Origin: Carpediemonas membranifera
Taxonomy: Eukaryota > Fornicata
Assembly: GCA_019828565.1 (NCBI GenBank)
Contig: JAHDYR010000053.1
Span: forward strand, 310,001-374,000
Reading direction: 5' to 3'
DNA length: 64,000 bases
A program made the position numbers and the translations under genes. Shown here in pieces: positions 37,088-45,117 of this stretch; within the stretch, counting starts at the first letter, position 1; each line of letters starts with the position of its first letter. Under the pieces are notes generated by a model. It saw nothing but the letters and a program-made list of their open reading frames with translations, was not told where the DNA came from and ran no database searches.

Positions 37088-38737
37088 ATGTGGGAGTATC
37101 TTAACCATTCTGGCGACCCAGTAATGATCGTATCTCAGCTTGTACTAATTGCCTTCGTTTTATGGGTACGTAGCACTACACTAAGCACCGTTACATAGGT
37201 TCTTTTCCGTTACAACACGCCTAACAGCAAGCGTCCCAGAGAGGTTCGCCCCGCCGATTTCAGCGACAGGTTCGCCCAATTCATGACCTACCGCAAGCCC
37301 TTGGCCCCCAAGTCCCGCCAGATCACGCAGGACCGCTACACAATCGTCAAGCACGGTTCCTTGAACGACTCAACCCCCAGTGACAACCCCGTCGTCACCC
37401 GCGTCAAGGACGCCGCGGGCGACGTTGTTGACCTCACTGACTTCAGCACTACCGACTTCCTCCGCCTCTCTCGCAGTGTGGGCTCGCGCCAGGCTGCGGA
37501 GACCACGATTGCGTCCTACGGCGTCGGGTCCTGTGGCCCCAGAGGCTTCTACGGCACGATCACCCCCCACATGGACCTCGAGAACCACATTGGTGAGGTC
37601 ATGCGCGGCCTGTACAACGAGCTGATCGCCCTGTGCGGCAAGAAGTGGGCCCCCACCTCTGCCGAGTCCCACGCCGCCATTGCCTACTCCTTTGGCTACG
37701 CAACGGTCTCTTCCGTCATCAGCGCCTTCGTGAAGCACCAAGATTACGTCGTCTACGATGAGGCGGCCCCCTCCTCCATCCAGACTGGAGTGAACCTCTC
37801 CAAGTCAGCCCATGCCTGCGCCTACGCCCATAATGTGCCCACTGGCGGCCACAGCAGCGGAAGGGTCGCCTCTTCCGTTGAATCTGCCATTGAGCGCCTC
37901 GAGGGCGCTGCTGCTCTTCAGACGAGAGACAAGCAGATCCGCCGCAAGTTCATCGTCATCGAGGGCATAAGCGCTCAGCGCGGCACCCTCGTAGACCTCC
38001 CCGCCGTCCTCGCTGTCGCCCGCAAGCACCACTGGCGCGTGCTCATCGATGATTCCTTCGCCATCGGCGTCCTCGGCGCCAAGGGCCGTGGTACGATCGA
38101 GCACTACGCCGACCAGGGCCTGCTCTCGGACCCGGCGATGGTGGAGTTCATCAGAGACTACGTGATGGTGACGTTCACCTTCAGCAACGCCCTCGGCTCC
38201 ATTGGCGGCGCGTGTTTCGGCACGAAAGAGTCCGCGGAGTTCCAGACTCTCAACGGCCTCGGCTACATCTTCTCTGCCTCTGCCCCGCCGTACCTCTGCA
38301 CCGTTGCTTCCCACTCCCTTCGTACGATCACGGACGAGTCCGAGGCCGACCTCGCGACTCTCAGAGAAAACGCAGTATATCTACAGGATAAGCTGGTCAA
38401 CGCCGGTCTACCCGTTGTCTCATCCCGTATCAGCCCCATGAAGATCATCAAGATGGCCCACCCCGACGGCGAGCTGCCCGAAGGACTCCGCCGGGCGGAC
38501 CAGCGGGCGATCTCCAAGTTCGACGACGTCCAGGCCAAATACGCGAACGTATGCCGTGTTCTCCGTGCCGAGAACGGCTTCCTCGTCGACCGCCCTGCCT
38601 TTAGCGAGCTGGACGTGCTTCCTTCCCCGATCCAAGCTTCCCTGCGCGTTTCTGTGTCGAACAAGCACTCCCACAATGACATCGACCGCATGGTCCGCGT
38701 CCTTCGCACGGCCCTGGTCTCTGAGTTTCAGGGGTGA
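37088..38737 (+). CDS. SPTLC1: Serine palmitoyltransferase subunit 1 (LCB1/SPTLC1), two exons
   Basis: 538 residues. It is the non-catalytic partner of LCB2, condensing serine and palmitoyl-CoA to start sphingolipid synthesis at the ER. Exon 1 (37088-37165) and the start of exon 2 (37199-38737) together make a membrane helix, VMIVSQLVLIAFVLW joined to VLFRY, the usual N-terminal anchor. The catalytic-fold domain has YGVGSCGPRGFYGT, RKFIVIEGISAQRGTLVDLP, FAIGVLGAKGRGTIEHY and FTFSNALGSIGGACFG. At the position of the PLP lysine of LCB2 there is Asn (FSNALG), as expected for LCB1. It is slightly longer than human SPTLC1 (473). An LCB2 gene is expected elsewhere. GTAAAT abuts the stop. Confidence 0.93.
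37166..37198 (+). other. Spliceosomal intron, 33 nt
   Basis: Starts GTACGT, ends GTTACATAG, phase 0. It has an in-frame TAG at its 3' end and splits the transmembrane helix of LCB1. Confidence 0.85.
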
Positions 38738-38926
38738 GTAAATTTCCTATCCTTTAGCCCGCTGGTATTCTTGAATGGTAGACGCTGGTGCCAGAGCCGC
38801 TTCAAAGAGAGATGTGGCCAGTCGCGCTGGCAGCAATAAGGCGGTGTGCTTGCATCTCTCGGCACGCTGCAAGCACCAAGTCACCTGGTCGTGGATGACT
38901 CTACGACTTCGACAAGGGCCCTTCAG

Positions 38927-39115
38927 ATGGGATTGTTCGATAAGGTCCTCCCGTCGCGCGTTGAGAAGGAACGTAGAGAGGTTGAGCGTCTATCTGCTGA
39001 GATGAAGCGGCAGTTCCTCCAGGAGTACGTTCAGACCGTCACTGACCGTGCTTTCTTGAAATACGTCGATTTGAGCACACCTACGCTTTCAAACAAAGAG
39101 AAGAGGCGTTTGTAG
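38927..39115 (+). CDS. Small-Tim-like protein lacking the CX3C cysteines
   Basis: 62 residues. Small Tims are twin-CX3C chaperones that guide membrane proteins across the mitochondrial intermembrane space. Here YVQTVTDRAFLKYVDLSTP followed by TLSNKEKRRL follows the Tim8/Tim13 pattern (MTDKCFRKCI, then SLDNSEQKC). The cysteines are replaced by Ala, Tyr and Arg. The protein stops where the second CX3C helix should start. It begins MGLFDKVLPS, so N-myristoylation is also possible. Splicing at 39112-39136 would extend the frame but uses a poor donor and gives no second motif. The call rests on a short region; a chance helical likeness is possible. It follows LCB1 by 189 bases. Confidence 0.45.
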   Translation: MGLFDKVLPSRVEKERREVERLSAEMKRQFLQEYVQTVTDRAFLKYVDLSTPTLSNKEKRRL

Positions 39116-39353
39116 CGTGAATTTATCATTATATAGAGATCAAGAGCTTTGTAGAGCGCTTTACTGTTGGCTACACCACCATCATGCGAGAACGGGCTGG
39201 CATCTCCAGCCCCCTGGACTTCCTCGCTCCATTCGGGTTCTAAGGCAGTTGAGATGGACCATAGAGTTGTATCTACCCCTGTCGCCATGTATAAATGCAC
39301 GAATCGTCGTCGTGCTCTTTTCTGGCAAAACGAGCAGATACGTCACAACTCTG

Positions 39354-40541
39354 ATGAGAACGAATGTGGTGGCTTTGTTTACCATTTCAATAGTGCTTCG
39401 AGTGCTATTCCTTGTCTTTGGCACACGTATCGATGGCTCCGACGGTGTGCAGTACACTGATATCGACTACCATGTCTTTTCTGACGCAGCACGGTATATT
39501 ACCGAAGGAAAATCGCCATTCGAGCGTACCACATATAGATACACTCCATTCTTGGCTCTCATGCTCGTCCCGAACATCAAGCAAGGGTATTGGTTCGGCA
39601 AGGCTCTATTCGCCACCACCGACATCCTCTGCGGTGCCGCTCTCCAGATTTCCACCCACTCAGTGATAGCAACGTCTATATGGCTCCTCAACCCGTTTGT
39701 ATTCATCGTCTCGACCCGCGGCAACGCTGATTCCCTCGTTGTCCTGTGCTCGCTCCTGGCCCTGACCTCAGCCTGCTCGTACCGGGATAACCACGGGAGA
39801 GCTTCTTTCTATGGGTCTGCTATTGCTCTAGGCGTTGCGGTGCACCTGAAGATGTATCCCGTGATCTATGCCCCGCTCCTCTACTTGTCCGTCGGCCCAC
39901 ATCGTCCGACCCTTCACCACCTACTCCGCAGACCCCTGCCCAACCGCGACCAGGTAGCATACACCCTCCTGTCCGGCGGCACATGTCTCGCCCTCCACGC
40001 CGCTGCCCTCGTGTGGTGTGGCCGGCCCTACTGGGAGGAATCTGTGGCGTACCACTTTATCAGGTCAGACCACAGACATAACCTGTCGCCGTGGTTCCTT
40101 CCACTGTACCACGCATACTCTACGGGCCCCTCGCTCCTCTCTACACTCGCCTTCCTCCCTCAGGCGGCCCTGCTCGTCGGCATCACTCTTCGCTACCGTA
40201 GTTTACCGTCGGTAGGGGCGTTCTTACTCACGCTGGCGTTTGTGGCGTTCAACAAGGTCAGCACAGCTCAGTATTTCGTCTGGTGGATTGCATTTGTCCC
40301 GTATGTCTACCTTCACTTGAAGAACTTCGCGGCCACTCTTCTCGCCTTCGGTCTGTGGGCACTAGTCTTCGTACGCTGGCTCCAAGTAGCAACCAGGCTC
40401 GAGTTCCACTCTGAGCCCGTCCTGGCTGAGGTCTGGGCCCACTCCCTGGCCCTGTTCGTGTGCTACGGTCTCATCGCGGCGGCAGTCATCTGGTCGGTCA
40501 GGACTAGAGCTGAGGCCGGGGTGGGTAACGGTGTGCCGTGA
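39354..40541 (+). CDS. PIGM: GPI mannosyltransferase 1 (PIG-M), multi-pass ER protein
   Basis: 395 residues. It adds the first mannose, from dolichol-phosphate-mannose, to the GPI anchor precursor on the lumenal side of the ER. The PIG-M signature is near the N-terminus: a DxD in YTDIDYHVFSDAARY, followed by GKSPFERTTYRYTPFLA. Further conserved blocks are NPFVFIVSTRGNADSL, HLKMYPVIYAP, WEESVAYHFIRSDHRHNLS and FNKVSTAQYFVWW. About eight to ten hydrophobic spans are visible. The frame is open upstream but the ATG at 39354 starts the first membrane helix and fits the family. Its partner PIG-X/PBN1 is not in the window. Confidence 0.94.
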   Translation: MRTNVVALFTISIVLRVLFLVFGTRIDGSDGVQYTDIDYHVFSDAARYITEGKSPFERTTYRYTPFLALMLVPNIKQGYWFGKALFATTDILCGAALQISTHSVIATSIWLLNPFVFIVSTRGNADSLVVLCSLLALTSACSYRDNHGRASFYGSAIALGVAVHLKMYPVIYAPLLYLSVGPHRPTLHHLLRRPLPNRDQVAYTLLSGGTCLALHAAALVWCGRPYWEESVAYHFIRSDHRHNLSPWFLPLYHAYSTGPSLLSTLAFLPQAALLVGITLRYRSLPSVGAFLLTLAFVAFNKVSTAQYFVWWIAFVPYVYLHLKNFAATLLAFGLWALVFVRWLQVATRLEFHSEPVLAEVWAHSLALFVCYGLIAAAVIWSVRTRAEAGVGNGVP

Positions 40542-41164
40542 CTATGGCTGCATGTTGTGAGCTCCAGTGGCTAATGCAGGTCACTTCGCGGTGGCAATAA
40601 AATGTGATAAAGTTGGTGTTCGCTTATCGGGACTGTGGAGGCTTGGGTGACGCTTGCCAGCAAGGCTGAGCCGCTTATGATGAGTCTCGTCGAGTCGAGC
40701 AATTTTGGACTGAGACCGCCGAGTTGCAGTGGTGTGAACGTGGTGAGGTTGCTAGTGTCAGGAAATGAACAAAAGAGTCTGATCTGACCCTTATTTCAGA
40801 GGCAAGAAACCACTGTCATGGCACAAGAAGCTGGTCCGACAGGCGGACATTTCAATGAACTCGGGTGGCATTGAATCGAAGTGACAGTTGATGGTCTGAG
40901 ACGTCCGGAATTTTCCAGGCCTGGCATAGTCACACCCAAGGGGCAGGATGATCAGCAAGGTATGCATTATTGACCTCAGGCCAGAGTCCCAGAGTCCCAT
41001 CTCCGTCGACCATGGAGTGGCCAATGATTGCTCGGTCGTCGGGCCCTTTCTGAGACATCCAAGGGTGGTCATCGCGCTGGCCGACATTGTATTTATGTGA
41101 TTTACGCTTGCTTCACGTTAATCTTGCTGGAGACAAACAAGCAGACCAGCAAACACACGAATCA
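40542..41164. other. Intergenic gap before ARL6
   Basis: About 620 bases. A 98-codon minus-strand open frame (40791-41087) lacks codon bias or motifs and is not called. I see nothing else. Confidence 0.4.
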
Positions 41165-41692
41165 ATGAAGTTTGGAAGTAAGGGAAAGAAGAGCATAACG
41201 GCACTTGTTGTCGGTTTGGATAACAGCGGGAAATCTTCCATTGTGAACCAGTTCAAGCCGAAGAAAATGATGGTGAAGGAGATCACGCCAACGGTGGGCT
41301 TCAAGATCGAAGAATTCAAGGCAGCAGGCACAAGCTGGAAAATGTATGATATGAGTGGCCAAGGACGCTACAGAAACCTTTGGAGCAAATTCTATCAAGA
41401 AATCGAAGCCGTGGTGTTCGTTGTGGACGCCTCAGACCGCCTCCGCATGGTTGTAGCCCGAGAGGAGCTCAAGACAGTCATCGAGTCGCCCGAGCTCTCC
41501 CGCGCGCCTGTGCTGGTCCTTCTCAACAAGACTGACGTCGCCGGCCACGAGGACAGCGCGACAGTCATGGACCTGCTCGAGCTCCCACAACTCCTCGCGA
41601 GCCACACATGGACCATGATGTCGGCATCGGCTGTGAAGGACGAGGGGCTCGAGGACGCCCTCAGTTGGATCGTGTCGTCTGTACGCACTTAG
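41165..41692 (+). CDS. ARL6: ARL6/BBS3 small GTPase of the BBSome pathway
   Basis: 175 residues. ARL6-GTP recruits the BBSome coat for membrane protein traffic in cilia. G motifs are complete: P-loop GLDNSGKSS, switch I Thr in ITPTVGF, switch II DMSGQGRYRNLW, NKTD and SASAVKDEGL. DMSGQGRYRNLW and SSDRLRMVVA-type residues (here ASDRLRMVVAREEL) are diagnostic of ARL6 over other Arfs. From the ATG at 41165 the N-terminus is MKFGSKGKKSITAL, so the usual MG start and amphipathic membrane helix are missing or shortened. Upstream in-frame sequence has no Gly-2 start either. A GTAAAT lies at 41707. The gene agrees with the flagellar content of the window. Confidence 0.94.
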   Translation: MKFGSKGKKSITALVVGLDNSGKSSIVNQFKPKKMMVKEITPTVGFKIEEFKAAGTSWKMYDMSGQGRYRNLWSKFYQEIEAVVFVVDASDRLRMVVAREELKTVIESPELSRAPVLVLLNKTDVAGHEDSATVMDLLELPQLLASHTWTMMSASAVKDEGLEDALSWIVSSVRT

Positions 41693-41956
41693 AGGCCCGC
41701 AGCTTGGTAAATATTGCGCATTGGATGGTGTGCGTGGAAAGGGGTTTGTTTGTTTTTTATTGATTGGCTGGCCGGGAAACGTGGTTGAGTGAAGGTGATG
41801 TAGGTGAGGATTCACCTGAACGAGAAAACTGCAGGCAGGAGAATTTGCGATGAAGGAGCAATATGCGCACAGCTAGTGTCCAACCATGTTGCCCGGTTGA
41901 CTGCGGCACATTGACGCTTTCATTTTCGAAAACCTGCGAAATCAAAGCTGCGAGAA

Positions 41957-44563
41957 ATGGGCGAACGAGTGTTCTTCCGGGTCCTAACGGACAGTGGAAA
42001 GAACTATCGCATCCTTATTTCCGAATCAGACATGCCAATCCTCCGTGTAAGCTCTATTAAGAAGAACCTCACGGCTACAACGTCAATCCCCGCCGTAGAG
42101 CAGGCCTTATACTTCCACGGCCGCGAGCTTCAGGACTACGAGACAGGAGAGGACATTGGCCTCCAGCCCGGTGCCCAACTAGTCATGCGCCGTTCCAATC
42201 CCACGGTCACCTCGCCACAAAACCAGTCCGGCCAATCTGTCTACTCCGCGCGGGACTTCGCCGAGTACCCGCCCAGTGAGGTCATCGGCATGGCCCAGTC
42301 GACCCACATGAGCATGGCCGGCACGGATTACCGCACGCCAGTGAACCAACACGCCGCTCCACCCCGCCCTGCCCGGTCGGACGACGGCGTTCCTGTAGAC
42401 AACACGGGAGGTCGACGGGGAATGTATGACGAGCGCTCTGTTGCGAGCGAGCGCCCTGCCGTGTCTGAGATGCGGGTTGACTACGCCCGGCCGGACCAGA
42501 CCCAGACCCGGCCCGCTCCCGTGCCCACGCAGGCCGCAGCAAGCTTCAGCCAGTGGACAGGCACGAATGTAGCGACTATGGAATACGACTACGACGCAGG
42601 CCCGAGCCCAGACCAGACCAGGGTCCCGCGTGAACGGTCGATGATCCCCGACCACCGGAGCAGCTTCGCCCGGCCTTGGCAGGGCCAGTGGGGCCAGCCC
42701 CAGGCCGACACCCAGCCCGTCGGGCAGGGCCAGCTCGTGACACAGCAGCAGGCGACCCGGGACGAGGACAGGGGCGCCGTGTCGGAGGCAGTCATGGCAG
42801 AGCTCGAGGACACGAAGCGACGCATGGTGGCTGACCATGCAAGCATCCAAGCCGAGCGGAAAGCTCTCGAGGACATGCGGGTCGACTTTGCCAAGCGGTG
42901 GGAGATGGAACAGGAGAAGTGGACCGAGGCGAGGGTTGAGCTCGTCGAGTCGTACGAGAAGCAGCTCGATGACATGCGCCGGGTCTGCGAAGAAGCACGG
43001 CGCGAGGCAGACCGCGCGCGAGAGTCAGCAGCGTCTAGGCCGGCCAAGGTGGTGCGTGATGACTCGTGGAGGAAGGAGAAGGACGAGATCCTCAACACCT
43101 GGGGGAAGGAGACCGAGAAGCTGACCAACGCGTACAACCACGAGAAGGCTGTGTGGGAGAGCGAGAAGGCAAAGCTCCAGCAGGCTCTACGGGCTGCCCA
43201 AGACGGCGTGGAGGAAGCCAAGACGCAGGCGGAGAAGGCACTGCGTCAGGAGATGGCGGGCGTCATGGACGAGCTCGAGACGGCGAACAACGAGGCGTTC
43301 TCCCTCGCCATACAGCTCCGGGACGCCCGTGTCCGAGAGGACCAGCTGAAGAAGAGGATCAACGACCTCGCCACCCCCATGGGAACCGAGGCCGCCGAGT
43401 CACGCGTCGCTTCGGGCGAGTTGAGCAGACTCAGAGCTGAGCACGAAACCACCTTGCGCCAACTTCAGAAAGAGGCTCTCGCCCGTAGACAACTCCACAA
43501 CACTCTCGAGGACATCCGCGGCGCCATCCGAGTCGTCGTCAGAGTCCGACCGACCCTGCCCGGCGAGGACTCGACCAACGCACTCAGACCGGACGCCCAC
43601 CTCACCGTCGCTGAGGACAGGCTCACAGTTCACCTCAATCAGCATGAGGCTCGCGGTTTCGACTTTTACAGAGTGCTAGGCGAGGAGTCGACCCAGGAGG
43701 ACACGTTTGCAGAGGTCGAGCCTCTCGTGCAGTCGACTGTCGACGGATATAATCTGTGTATCATATCTTACGGCCAGACTGGCTCGGGCAAGTACATTTA
43801 CTTACTTACTTACTTACTTAGGACATTTACGATCATAGGGGCGCCCGGTAAGGCTGACGGTGTTGTCCCACGTGCCATTAGGAGTCTATTCCACATGTTA
43901 GACAAGTTGTCACGCGGTACGGGCCATGTTGCGGTCATATCTGTGGCCCTGGTCGAGCTGTATCTAGACAAGCTAACAGATTTGATCCCGGCCGACCGCC
44001 AGAGCCACGCGCCCCTCGCCATCCGTCAGGGTCGTGACGGCCAGCCCCGCGTGCAAGGTCTCGGTTGGCACACGGTGACAACTGCCGATGAAGCGATCGA
44101 GATGCTCATGGCTGGCCTCTCCCACCGCCATACCGCCCAGACGGCCATGAATGAGACGTCTTCCCGCTCCCACACTGTCTTTACGGTCAAGGTCCGGACC
44201 CGAAACATGCACTCGTCGACCACGACCGAGAGTAGGTTGACTTTTGCTGACCTGGCCGGAAGTGAGCGTGTGGCGAAGAGCCACTCGGCTGGGGATCGGT
44301 TGAGGGAGGCGCAGAGTATCAATACGTCACTGTCAGCGCTGGGAGACGTCGTTACTGCGCTTTGTGCCAAGAGATCGCACATCCCTTACCGCAACTCCAA
44401 ACTGACCATGCTGCTCCAGCCGTCGCTCGGAGGCAACAGCAAGACTGTGCTTTTCGCCAATGTGAGCGGTGTCCCACAGCATGTGTCTGAAACGCAGAGC
44501 ACGCTCTCGTTTGCTAGCAAGGTGAAGACCGTGAAGAATGTTGCGATTAAGAACCTCAAGTGA
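41957..44563 (+). CDS. C-terminal-motor kinesin (kinesin-14 type) with possible ubiquitin-like N-terminus; hidden intron
   Basis: 858 residues after removal of a 30-nt intron at 43792-43821. Residues 1-80 (FFRVLTDSGKNYRILI, then LYFHGRELQDYETGEDIGL, PGAQLVM) follow a ubiquitin-like strand order. A Pro/Gln/Arg-rich linker follows to about residue 275, then a long coiled coil to about residue 520. The motor comes last, starting at IRVVVRVRP with the neck just before it, which indicates a minus-end-directed kinesin-14. Motor motifs are SYGQTGSGKTFTIIG (after splicing), NETSSRSHTVF, LTFADLAGSE and HIPYRNSKLT. Unspliced, ten extra codons would split the P-loop between Lys and Thr, which no active kinesin tolerates. 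Spindle or axonemal transport roles are possible. Confidence 0.88.
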   Translation: MGERVFFRVLTDSGKNYRILISESDMPILRVSSIKKNLTATTSIPAVEQALYFHGRELQDYETGEDIGLQPGAQLVMRRSNPTVTSPQNQSGQSVYSARDFAEYPPSEVIGMAQSTHMSMAGTDYRTPVNQHAAPPRPARSDDGVPVDNTGGRRGMYDERSVASERPAVSEMRVDYARPDQTQTRPAPVPTQAAASFSQWTGTNVATMEYDYDAGPSPDQTRVPRERSMIPDHRSSFARPWQGQWGQPQADTQPVGQGQLVTQQQATRDEDRGAVSEAVMAELEDTKRRMVADHASIQAERKALEDMRVDFAKRWEMEQEKWTEARVELVESYEKQLDDMRRVCEEARREADRARESAASRPAKVVRDDSWRKEKDEILNTWGKETEKLTNAYNHEKAVWESEKAKLQQALRAAQDGVEEAKTQAEKALRQEMAGVMDELETANNEAFSLAIQLRDARVREDQLKKRINDLATPMGTEAAESRVASGELSRLRAEHETTLRQLQKEALARRQLHNTLEDIRGAIRVVVRVRPTLPGEDSTNALRPDAHLTVAEDRLTVHLNQHEARGFDFYRVLGEESTQEDTFAEVEPLVQSTVDGYNLCIISYGQTGSGKYIYLLTYLLRTFTIIGAPGKADGVVPRAIRSLFHMLDKLSRGTGHVAVISVALVELYLDKLTDLIPADRQSHAPLAIRQGRDGQPRVQGLGWHTVTTADEAIEMLMAGLSHRHTAQTAMNETSSRSHTVFTVKVRTRNMHSSTTTESRLTFADLAGSERVAKSHSAGDRLREAQSINTSLSALGDVVTALCAKRSHIPYRNSKLTMLLQPSLGGNSKTVLFANVSGVPQHVSETQSTLSFASKVKTVKNVAIKNLK
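43792..43821 (+). other. Spliceosomal intron, 30 nt, stop-free and in frame, made of TTAC repeats
   Basis: Starts GTACAT, ends CTTACTTAG, phase 2. The body is a TTAC tetranucleotide repeat of about six units. Removal restores GSGKT of the kinesin P-loop. Confidence 0.88.
43797..43820 (+). repeat. (TTAC)n microsatellite inside the kinesin intron
   Basis: About six tandem TTAC units fill the intron body and provide the acceptor-side CTTACTTAG. Confidence 0.9.
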
Positions 44564-44667
44564 GGCTTGTAGAGTATAGTAGTGATTAAAGGCTTCCATG
44601 GTTTGGTACATGACTCAAAATGTAACATGTAATTCGGGATTGGTTGGTTTGAACGAAAAGCGTTTGC

Positions 44668-44967
44668 ATGGGTCGCCGTTGTCCGGGTCTTCAGAAGCCT
44701 TCGAGTATTATCGCTGTAACCAAGCTCCGTGCTGTGAAGAAGAAGCGCCAGGAAAAGCGTAAGATGGCTGAGAAGAACGGCTCTGCGAAGCAACCTCTTG
44801 TCCAGAAGCCGATCACCAAGAAGCAGCTGCGCAAGCAGGAGCACAGACGGAAAATGGCCAACAAGATTGAGAACAAGCCGATCGAGGACCAGTTCGAAGC
44901 CCTCATGGAGATCAGCGAGGAAACGACCCACAAGGGCGAGGACGCCGTCCAGGACGTCGAGGTGTGA
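44668..44967 (+). CDS. Small basic protein, possibly ribosome-assembly related
   Basis: 99 residues. The N-terminal two thirds are Lys/Arg-rich (RAVKKKRQEKRKMAEK, then ITKKQLRKQEHRRKMANK). The C-terminus is acidic. The KKQLRKxExRRK element loosely recalls Alb1-type 60S assembly factors, but the similarity may be compositional and no family is assigned. A clear ATG at 44668 and consistent codon use support expression. It is convergent with the RING gene, with 150 bases between stops. Confidence 0.5.
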   Translation: MGRRCPGLQKPSSIIAVTKLRAVKKKRQEKRKMAEKNGSAKQPLVQKPITKKQLRKQEHRRKMANKIENKPIEDQFEALMEISEETTHKGEDAVQDVEV

Positions 44968-45117
44968 GCTGAGTAGTGCTTTAACCCATATTGCAGCTTG
45001 TGTAAACGTGCGGTTGTTTATGTCTCCATCGACCTACCGGGGGACGAGGCAACGAAAGGACGAAACCCAGCCTTCTGCCGAACCATACTACCGAATTTAT
45101 CGAGAATATGAATCCGT

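Noticed and set aside
39112-39136. Possible 25-nt intron extending the small-Tim-like frame towards PIG-M
   Set aside because: The donor GTAGCG is unlike the others, and the extension gives no second CX3C helix and runs into the PIG-M leader.
40791-41087. 98-codon minus-strand open frame upstream of ARL6
   Set aside because: It has an ATG but no codon bias, domain or conserved motif, and lies in a long non-coding gap.
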